DNA of 18,125 bases from Bacteroidetes bacterium HGW-Bacteroidetes-12 (GTDB lineage Bacteria; Bacteroidota; Bacteroidia; Flavobacteriales_E; Vicingaceae): the NCBI GenBank assembly GCA_002841035.1, contig PHDR01000013.1, forward strand, positions 1 through 18,125. Reading direction: 5' to 3'. The position numbers and the translations under genes were made by a program. Positions 13,535 through 18,125 of the stretch are shown here, in pieces. The notes beneath the pieces are model-generated. The model ran no database searches and was not told where the DNA came from. It worked only from the letters and a program-made list of their open reading frames with translations. Numbering within the stretch: position 1 is the stretch's first letter; the number at the start of each line of letters is the position of its first letter.

Positions 13535-15427
13535 ATGGCAAAAGGAAAAATTAAAGTTCAAACAGAAAACATCTTTCCAATTATTAAAAAATTCTTATAT
13601 TCCGATCACGAAATATTTTTAAGAGAGCTTATTGCTAATGCAACCGATGCAACAAAAAAACTACATTCGTTAAGTGCGTTGGGCGAGTTTAAAGGCGAAA
13701 TTGGTGATGATACTATTGAAGTGAAATTAGATAAAAAAGCCAAAACCATTACCATTTCCGATAAAGGTATTGGTATGAGCGAAGAAGAAGTAAAAAAATA
13801 CATCAATCAAATCGCATTTTCTGGAGCCGAAGAGTTTGTAACTAAATTTAAAGATAAAACCGACACGCAAAACATTATAGGCAAATTCGGTTTAGGGTTC
13901 TATTCCTCTTTTATGGTTGCCGAACGGGTAGAAATTATCTCTAAAAACTATAAAGACGAACCTGCTGCTCATTGGGAATGTGATGGAAGTCCAGAATACT
14001 CCTTAAAAACAGGTGAAAAAGAAACCAGAGGTACTGATGTTATTTTACACATAGCCGAAGATTCTACCGAATTTTTAGAAGAAAGCAGAATTAAAACCCT
14101 ACTTGATAAATATTGTAAATTTATGCCTGTTGCTATTAAATTCGGACAAAAGTCGGAATGGGTGGACAACAAAAAAGGCAAAAAAGACAAAGATGGAAAT
14201 GTGGAGCAAGAAGAAATTAAAGTGGATAACATTATTAACAACCCAACACCAGCCTGGACAAAAACACCATCAACCTTAGAGGATAAAGACTATGCCGATT
14301 TCTACAGAGAATTGTATCCAATGAATTTTGAGGAATCGTTATTTCATATTCACTTAAATGTTGATTATCCATTTAACCTTACCGGAATTTTGTATTTCCC
14401 AAAAATAAAACCAAATATGGAAGTGCAAAAGGATAAAATCCAATTGTATTCCCGTCAGGTTTTTATTACCGATTCAGTAGAAGGAATTGTGCCTGACTTT
14501 TTAATGCTGTTGCACGGAGTTATTGATTCACCAGATATTCCTTTAAATGTTTCTCGTTCGTATTTACAAGCCGATGGAGCAGTGAAAAAAATATCAAGCC
14601 ACATCTCTAAAAAAGTTGCCGATAAATTAGAAGAGTTATTTAAAAACGACCGAGCCGATTTTGAGAAAAAATGGGACGATATTAAGGTTTTTATTGAATA
14701 CGGAATGTTGTCTGATGAAAAATTTGCAGAACGAGCTCAAAAGTTTTCTTTATACAAAACTACTGATGATAAGTATTTTACGATAGATGAATTAACTGAA
14801 AAGATTAAGCCATTACAAACCGATAAAGACAATAAACTTGTTTATTTATATACAAGCGATGTTGAAGCACAACATTCTTTTATTGAAGCAGCAAAAAACA
14901 AAAATTATGAAGTAATTATCTTAGATACAGCACTTACCGCTCATTTAGTAGGCAAATTAGAACAAACGGTAAAAGACAGCACATTTGCTCGTATTGATGC
15001 AGACACAATAGATAAACTCATTAATAAAGACGAGAAAATACCTTCAAAACTATCGGATAAAGAACAAGAAACGCTAAAACCAATTATTGAAGAAGTAATT
15101 GCCAAAGAAAAATTTACGGTTCAGTTTGAAAGCATGAACGAAACCGACCAACCCATGACTATTGTTCAACCCGAATTTATGCGAAGAATGAAAGATATGA
15201 GCAAAATTGGTGGCGGAATGAATATGTTTGGTGGAGCTATGCCCGATATGTATAATTTGGTAGTAAACGCCAATCACCCGTTAATTTCTAAAATATTGAA
15301 TGAAAAAGATGCAGCAAAACAAAAAGAAATAACCAAACAAACAGCCGATTTAGCCTTGCTTTCGCAAAATATGCTAAAAGGAGAAGAGCTTACTAAATTT
15401 ATTAAACGAAGCTTGGAATTGATATAA
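13535..15427 (+). CDS. htpG: Molecular chaperone HtpG (Hsp90)
   Basis: Cytoplasmic ATP-dependent chaperone of 630 residues, the usual bacterial length. The N-terminal GHKL ATPase domain shows ELIANATDATKKL (31-43, catalytic Glu31 and Mg-binding Asn35), DKGIGMS (76-82) and the lid/glycine loop GKFGLGFYS (116-124). The middle domain carries NVSRSYLQ (with the catalytic arginine of Hsp90 in this block), and the C-terminal part supplies dimerisation, ending in a hydrophobic KGEELTKFIKRSLELI helix. A lysine/glutamate-rich insert around 207-226 is common in Bacteroidota HtpG. ATG start is preceded by an A/T-rich leader. It appears monocistronic: a hairpin follows the stop and lemA has its own promoter. 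Confidence 0.97.
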   Translation: MAKGKIKVQTENIFPIIKKFLYSDHEIFLRELIANATDATKKLHSLSALGEFKGEIGDDTIEVKLDKKAKTITISDKGIGMSEEEVKKYINQIAFSGAEEFVTKFKDKTDTQNIIGKFGLGFYSSFMVAERVEIISKNYKDEPAAHWECDGSPEYSLKTGEKETRGTDVILHIAEDSTEFLEESRIKTLLDKYCKFMPVAIKFGQKSEWVDNKKGKKDKDGNVEQEEIKVDNIINNPTPAWTKTPSTLEDKDYADFYRELYPMNFEESLFHIHLNVDYPFNLTGILYFPKIKPNMEVQKDKIQLYSRQVFITDSVEGIVPDFLMLLHGVIDSPDIPLNVSRSYLQADGAVKKISSHISKKVADKLEELFKNDRADFEKKWDDIKVFIEYGMLSDEKFAERAQKFSLYKTTDDKYFTIDELTEKIKPLQTDKDNKLVYLYTSDVEAQHSFIEAAKNKNYEVIILDTALTAHLVGKLEQTVKDSTFARIDADTIDKLINKDEKIPSKLSDKEQETLKPIIEEVIAKEKFTVQFESMNETDQPMTIVQPEFMRRMKDMSKIGGGMNMFGGAMPDMYNLVVNANHPLISKILNEKDAAKQKEITKQTADLALLSQNMLKGEELTKFIKRSLELI

Positions 15428-15436
15428 AACACCATT

Positions 15437-15467
15437 AACCTAACAGGTTAATAAAATCTGTTAGGTT
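15437..15467. repeat. REP-like hairpin after htpG, probable terminator
   Basis: AACCTAACAG (15437-15446) and CTGTTAGGTT (15458-15467) are perfect complements; in RNA the stem extends inward by G-U and two A-U pairs to 13 pairs with a five-base loop. It starts ten bases after the htpG stop and is followed by TAATAATAAAA. The architecture resembles the palindrome at 10158-10190, and palindromes built on CCTAACAG are, from memory, common in this phylum. Confidence 0.55.
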
Positions 15468-15525
15468 TAATAATAAAATGTGAATAAGATTTTGAAAAAA
15501 GTAGCGATAACTAATTCACATTAAA

Positions 15526-15533
15526 TACATTTG
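15526..15533 (+). promoter_or_regulatory. -7 promoter box for lemA
   Basis: TACATTTG matches TAnnTTTG exactly and lies 24 bases before the lemA ATG at 15558. It overlaps an upstream in-frame TTG (15531), which argues against that TTG as the start codon. Confidence 0.55.
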
Positions 15534-15557
15534 TTAAAACAATTTAAAACAAAAAAA

Positions 15558-16148
15558 ATGAAAAAATCTTGGATAGTAATAGGTGTTTTGGCACTCGTAA
15601 TTTTATGGCTTGTTTTCTCTTCAATTGGATCATACAACAGTATGGTAACCAAAGACGAAACCGTTACAGGACAATGGTCGCAAGTAGAAAACGTGTATCA
15701 ACGAAGAGCAGATTTAATTCCTAATTTAGTAAGCACCGTTAAAGGCTATGCTGCTCACGAAAAAGAAACCTTAGAAGGCGTTGTAAATGCCAGAGCAAAA
15801 GCAACATCAACAACCATAAATGCTAATAATTTAGATGCTGCTGCACTACAAAAATTCCAATCGGCACAAGATGGATTAAGTTCTGCATTATCGCGTTTGA
15901 TGGTAGTAGTAGAAAAATATCCCGATTTAAAAGCCAATCAAAATTTTTTAGAACTACAAGCTCAATTGGAAGGCACAGAAAACAGAATAGCCAACGAGCG
16001 TAAAAAATTTAACGAAACAGCCCAAGATTACAATACTTATATACGAAAATTTCCTAAAAATTTATATGCAGGAATGTTTGGATTTGAAAAAAGAGCCTAT
16101 TTTGAATCAACTGCAGGTGCTGATGTAGCCCCGAAAGTTGAGTTTTAA
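15558..16148 (+). CDS. lemA: LemA family protein
   Basis: A 196-residue protein with one N-terminal membrane segment (residues 5-22, WIVIGVLALVILWLVF) and a helical domain that continues outside the membrane. Family blocks include VTGQWSQVENVYQRRADLIPNLV (part at 36-55), a VVNARAKATS helix, RLMVVVEKYPDLKAN and RIANERKKFNE, then YNTYIRKFP near the C-terminus with a conserved aromatic segment (GFEKRAYFES). Its molecular function is unknown. The ATG at 15558 is preferred over an in-frame TTG nine codons earlier, because a -7 box covers that TTG. In Bacteroidota lemA is often followed by a TPM-domain protein; here no such gene follows, only a low-coding region. Confidence 0.92.
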   Translation: MKKSWIVIGVLALVILWLVFSSIGSYNSMVTKDETVTGQWSQVENVYQRRADLIPNLVSTVKGYAAHEKETLEGVVNARAKATSTTINANNLDAAALQKFQSAQDGLSSALSRLMVVVEKYPDLKANQNFLELQAQLEGTENRIANERKKFNETAQDYNTYIRKFPKNLYAGMFGFEKRAYFESTAGADVAPKVEF

Positions 16149-16306
16149 ACAAAAAAACAGTCCTAACCAGGAATTCTACACTTTTTATTCCTTAATAAAC
16201 AAGAATACTGAATGTTTTTGTGATAGGAGATTAATTGTTAATGCAAGGCTTGTGCGGTTATTTTGCATAATAGCTAATTATAAGTACTAATGAATAACAT
16301 ATTATA
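16149..16306. other. Intergenic stretch after lemA, no gene found
   Basis: Apart from the weak hairpin above, this 158-base stretch holds an ATGCAA (16241-16246) / TTGCAT (16263-16268) inverted repeat enclosing CAAGGCTTG. No TAnnTTTG box is clear and no coding potential is seen. Together with 16307-17035 it makes up 887 bases without an intact protein gene. Confidence 0.4.
16169..16192 (+). terminator. Weak hairpin after lemA
   Basis: AGGAAT (16169-16174) pairs with ATTCCT (16187-16192) across a 12-base loop, followed by TAATAAAC. It lies 20 bases after the lemA stop and may end that transcript, but the stem is short and no U tract follows. Confidence 0.25.
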
Positions 16307-16601
16307 ATGGAAGATAAAACAGAAAAGATTTATTCAATCATTCAAAGATATTTCACGTTCAGTATCAAAAGAACTGTCGGAAAACAGTTATAATATTTAT
16401 AAAGAAGTTGATTTTAGGTTGGTTAATGAAAATAGTTTGAATGAAAATGTATTTGAATTTTTAGATCTAAAAGATTTTACTAAAGTATTGTCGTCTTTGG
16501 ATAAAAATAATAATACTAAAGACATTCAATTAAAAACATGTAACATACTTAGCAGTTTGGGTATTAATTCAGATTCTAAGTTCAAGATTGAGGTTTTCTA
16601 G
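16307..16601 (+). pseudogene. Small hypothetical gene with apparent one-base frameshift
   Basis: From the ATG at 16307 the frame encodes MEDKTEK and then runs into a stop at 16391. One frame over, bases 16308-16601 are open for 97 codons without any ATG. Removing one A from the AAAA run at 16323-16326 joins them into a single reading of about 97 residues (MEDKTE-RFIQSFKDIS...FKIEVF). The predicted product is hydrophilic and helical, with FEFLDLKDFTKVLSSLD in the middle, and resembles no family I recognise. A disrupted gene, a sequencing error or an unusual start are all possible. The TTG at 16419 would yield only 60 residues. Confidence 0.4.
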
Positions 16602-16695
16602 CTAATACACCTGTCAAATATTCTTTTAATGCTTCCTTTTCTCTAGATTCATTATTTGTCCTATAATGTATTGCATTATGTTAATATAGCTTAGG

Positions 16696-16721
16696 TTTTT
16701 AAAGAATTAATTCTTTAAAAA
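16696..16721. repeat. 26-base perfect palindrome
   Basis: The sequence from 16696 to 16721 is its own reverse complement (half-site TTTTTAAAGAATT). It is AT-only except for one G and one C per strand, so it could be a DNA-binding site or cruciform rather than an RNA terminator. It is flanked by GG on both sides, which ends the symmetry. Confidence 0.55.
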
Positions 16722-16752
16722 GGGCAAAAAAAAATTATCAAAACAAAATCAA

Positions 16753-16800
16753 GTAAGGGTTTAAAATTTGCTATTCTTCTTAGCAAATTTAAACTTTTAC
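16753..16800. repeat. Long stem-loop
   Basis: Bases 16759-16773 (GTTTAAAATTTGCTA) pair with 16781-16794 (TAGCAAATTTAAAC) with one bulged A around a seven-base loop. In RNA, G-U and A-U pairs extend the stem outward to about 20 pairs (16753 with 16800). Function is unknown. Confidence 0.5.
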
Positions 16801-16827
16801 CAACCGCTTTCTTTTAGCAAAAAATGG

Positions 16828-16856
16828 GTAAAGCCTTTTTGCTTTACTTATTTTTT
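16828..16856 (+). terminator. Intrinsic terminator-like hairpin
   Basis: GTAAAGC (16828-16834) pairs with GCTTTAC (16841-16847) around a six-base loop and is followed by TTATTTTTT. This is the best-formed intrinsic terminator in the window; it would end a plus-strand transcript from the region of the broken small gene. Confidence 0.55.
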
Positions 16857-16860
16857 AGCT

Positions 16861-16936
16861 GCGTGAGGGATAGCAGCGGCATCTCCCGATTTTTCATCGG
16901 GAATATAGCGAATAGCCCGACCTTTAGGGCACGCCC
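16861..16936 (+). ncRNA. GC-rich structured RNA element, conserved-looking, unknown function
   Basis: A compact GC-rich block in AT-rich DNA. GCGTG (16861-16865) pairs with CACGC (16930-16934). Inside are a hairpin CCCGAT (16885-16890) / ATCGGG (16896-16901), a second hairpin GCCC (16915-16918) / GGGC (16927-16930), and purine-rich unpaired GAGGGATAGCAG and TATAGCGAATA segments. I recall similar sequences (GAGGGATAG...GGCATC...ATAGCGA-TAGCCCGACC) recurring between genes of flavobacteria; it may belong to a described Bacteroidota motif such as Flavo-1, but this is not confirmed. Strand is chosen from that memory. Confidence 0.5.
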
Positions 16937-16944
16937 AAATAATC

Positions 16945-16952
16945 TAACTTTG
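16945..16952 (+). promoter_or_regulatory. -7 promoter box for the DUF1016 nuclease gene
   Basis: TAACTTTG matches TAnnTTTG exactly and lies 84 bases before the ATG at 17036, so the transcript would carry a leader of roughly 77 bases that contains two hairpins. Confidence 0.5.
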
Positions 16953-16963
16953 CCTTAATAAAA

Positions 16964-17026
16964 ACAGCTTAAAATTTGAGCTAATTTAAAAATTTAGCTG
17001 TATTTTTCCACTTCAAAAATTGAAGT
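16964..17026 (+). promoter_or_regulatory. Leader with terminator-like and start-proximal hairpins
   Basis: ACAGCT (16964-16969) pairs with AGCTGT (16996-17001), with AT-rich extensions inside, and is followed by ATTTTT, resembling an attenuator. A second perfect hairpin, ACTTCAA / TTGAAGT with a three-A loop (17010-17026), ends nine bases before the ATG. Both could limit expression of the nuclease; this is inference. Confidence 0.35.
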
Positions 17027-17035
17027 TCTAAAACT

Positions 17036-18010
17036 ATGAGCGAACTCAGTAGAAGTTTTGTAGAAGAAATAAGAGGTATTTTAACCCGAGCAAGGCAAAA
17101 TGCTATTACTGCAGTTAACTCTGCTATGGTTTACGCTTATTGGGAAATAGGCAAACGCATTGTGGAAGAAGAGCAGAAAGGCAAAGAAAGAGCCATTTAC
17201 GGAAAGCATTTATTAGATAATTTGGCAGAGGGTTTAAGTGAAGATTTTGGAAAAAGTTTTGATGCACGTGAATTACGTAGAATACGACAGTTTTATTTGT
17301 CTTTCCCAATTCGGGACACGGTGCGTCCCGAATTAAGTTGGTCGCATTATCGGTTATTAATTCGTATTGAAAATGAAGGTATTAGGTTATTCTACATGAA
17401 GGAAGTCATCGAACAACATTGGAGTACCCGAAAATTAGATAGAAATATCAGTAGTCAATATTATCAACGAATTTTATCCAACCAAAGTAGCAAAGAATTA
17501 ACTACCAAAAGCCAACTCAATAATAACTTAGATTTTATTAAAAATCCTTATGTGCTAGAATTTTTAGACCTCCCGTCAAATCTTACGCATAAAGAGAAAG
17601 ACATTGAAAAAGCAATTGTTCTGCATTTACAAAGTTTTTTACTGGAACTCGGGAAAGGTTTTGCTTTTGTAGCCCAGCAAAAATTGATACGTACCGAAAC
17701 TTCTGATTTTTTTATCGATTTGGTATTTTACAATTTTTACCTCAAATGTTTTGTGGTAATTGATATTAAAGCAGGAAAATTGAGTCATCAAGACATTGGG
17801 CAATTGGATATGTATGTACGAATGTTTGACGAAATAGAAAAATCAGAAGCCGATAACCCTACCATAGGTATTTTGCTTTGTGCTGATACCGACAATGTAG
17901 TCGCTAAATATTCGGTGCTTAACGATAAAAATAACCTGTTTGCTTCCAAGTACCAATTGTATTTACCAAGCGAAGAAGAATTGCAACAAGTAATTGAAAA
18001 AGATTTATGA
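17036..18010 (+). CDS. DUF1016 / YhcG-type PDDEXK nuclease domain protein
   Basis: A 324-residue protein with the two-part layout of the YhcG family. The N-terminal DUF1016_N region (about 5-155) shows NSAMVYAYWEIGKRIVEEEQ, ERAIYGKHLLDNLAEGLSEDFGKSF and ELSWSHYRLLIRI in pieces. The C-terminal nuclease fold (about 165-315) shows NPYVLEFLDL, LQSFLLELGKGFAFVAQQK, the putative metal-binding Asp228 in FFIDLVFY, and D243-x-K245 in VVIDIKAGK, followed by GQLDMYV. Family members lie next to type I and type IIG restriction systems and are thought to act in DNA-directed defence, with mechanism poorly known. The ATG is preferred as family homology starts near residue 5. The gene carries an internal palindrome (17308-17334) and is followed by a probable restriction-modification gene. 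Confidence 0.92.
   Translation: MSELSRSFVEEIRGILTRARQNAITAVNSAMVYAYWEIGKRIVEEEQKGKERAIYGKHLLDNLAEGLSEDFGKSFDARELRRIRQFYLSFPIRDTVRPELSWSHYRLLIRIENEGIRLFYMKEVIEQHWSTRKLDRNISSQYYQRILSNQSSKELTTKSQLNNNLDFIKNPYVLEFLDLPSNLTHKEKDIEKAIVLHLQSFLLELGKGFAFVAQQKLIRTETSDFFIDLVFYNFYLKCFVVIDIKAGKLSHQDIGQLDMYVRMFDEIEKSEADNPTIGILLCADTDNVVAKYSVLNDKNNLFASKYQLYLPSEEELQQVIEKDL
17308..17334. repeat. Perfect palindrome inside the nuclease coding sequence
   Basis: AATTCGGGAC (17308-17317) and GTCCCGAATT (17325-17334) are perfect complements with a seven-base spacer ACGGTGC. It encodes residues 91-100 (about PIRDTVRPEL), in the linker before the conserved LSWSHY block. Confidence 0.65.
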
Positions 18011-18057
18011 GAAAACATGAAATTGTATTAATTGATTCAAAAACAAAGCGAACGTAA

Positions 18058-18125
18058 ATGGCATTATTTCAAACTTCTGTACTAAACAATTACCTTAAAC
18101 GACAAAATGCAGAAGCTATATCTAA
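18058..18125 (+). CDS. 5' end of a probable type IIG restriction-modification protein (truncated by window)
   Basis: An ATG at 18058 opens a frame running off the window; 22 residues are visible (MALFQTSVLNNYLKRQNAEA then IS). From memory this opening closely resembles the N-terminus of Bacteroidota type IIG enzymes of the Eco57I/TaqI-like class, which combine nuclease, methyltransferase and target recognition in one protein of about 1,000 residues or more. The visible part has no catalytic motif, so the call rests on that resemblance and on the DUF1016 neighbour, 47 bases upstream on the same strand. Confidence 0.5.
   Translation, partial: MALFQTSVLNNYLKRQNAEAIS

Noticed and set aside
15531..15557. 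TTG at 15531 as the lemA start
   Set aside because: The codon lies inside an exact -7 promoter box, and the ATG at 15558 gives a normal signal-anchor N-terminus.
1..18125. CRISPR arrays, tRNA, 16S/23S/5S rRNA or insertion-sequence transposase genes
   Set aside because: No regularly spaced direct repeats, cloverleaf sequences, rRNA segments or transposase motifs were recognised by eye on either strand.

Overview
The window is AT-rich chromosomal DNA from a member of the Bacteroidota, probably a flavobacteria-like lineage. Evidence: repeated TAnnTTTG -7 promoter boxes (the Bacteroidota consensus) in front of several genes, almost no Shine-Dalgarno sequences, a seven-repeat propeller lipoprotein, a Bacteroidota-style 4.5S RNA, and housekeeping proteins of the type seen in that phylum. 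The genus cannot be read from the sequence.

Layout. Bases 1-1297 (+) hold the 3' part of a HAD-IIIA sugar/histidinol phosphatase, overlapping a class IV aminotransferase/lyase. Bases 1339-4615 (-) form a run of fmt, an MFS transporter and a propeller lipoprotein, transcribed away from typA (bipA, 4844-6604 +). Bases 6721-9613 (+) are a tetrapyrrole unit: one 727-residue protein joining glutamyl-tRNA reductase (HemA) to hydroxymethylbilane synthase (HemC), then hemD overlapping it by 11 bases. A small secreted protein lies convergent at 9615-10076 (-). Bases 10077-10422 lack protein genes but hold a REP-like perfect palindrome and the signal recognition particle RNA gene (ffs, minus strand). 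Bases 10423-13308 (+) are a tight run of a polyprenyl-phosphate-type GT2, a GT4-like glycosyltransferase and dapF, all compatible with cell-envelope synthesis. htpG (13535-15427 +) follows behind a sigma-54-like promoter, then lemA (15558-16148 +).

The last 2 kb look accessory. Bases 16149-17035 hold a small gene apparently broken by one base, a 26-base perfect palindrome, a long stem-loop, a terminator-like hairpin, a GC-rich structured element and a promoter with two leader hairpins. Then comes a DUF1016/YhcG-type PDDEXK nuclease gene (17036-18010 +) and the first codons of what looks like a type IIG restriction-modification protein (18058 onward). This is probably the left edge of a defence island continuing past the window.

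Functional links: HemAC and HemD supply three steps of heme synthesis (reduction of Glu-tRNA, tetrapyrrole chain assembly, ring closure); HemL and HemB must be encoded elsewhere. Fmt, TypA, SRP RNA and HtpG are translation, targeting and folding functions. The most notable points are the HemA-HemC fusion with a replaced conserved histidine, the structured RNA and repeat elements around the defence-island edge, and a REP-like palindrome embedded in the nuclease coding sequence.
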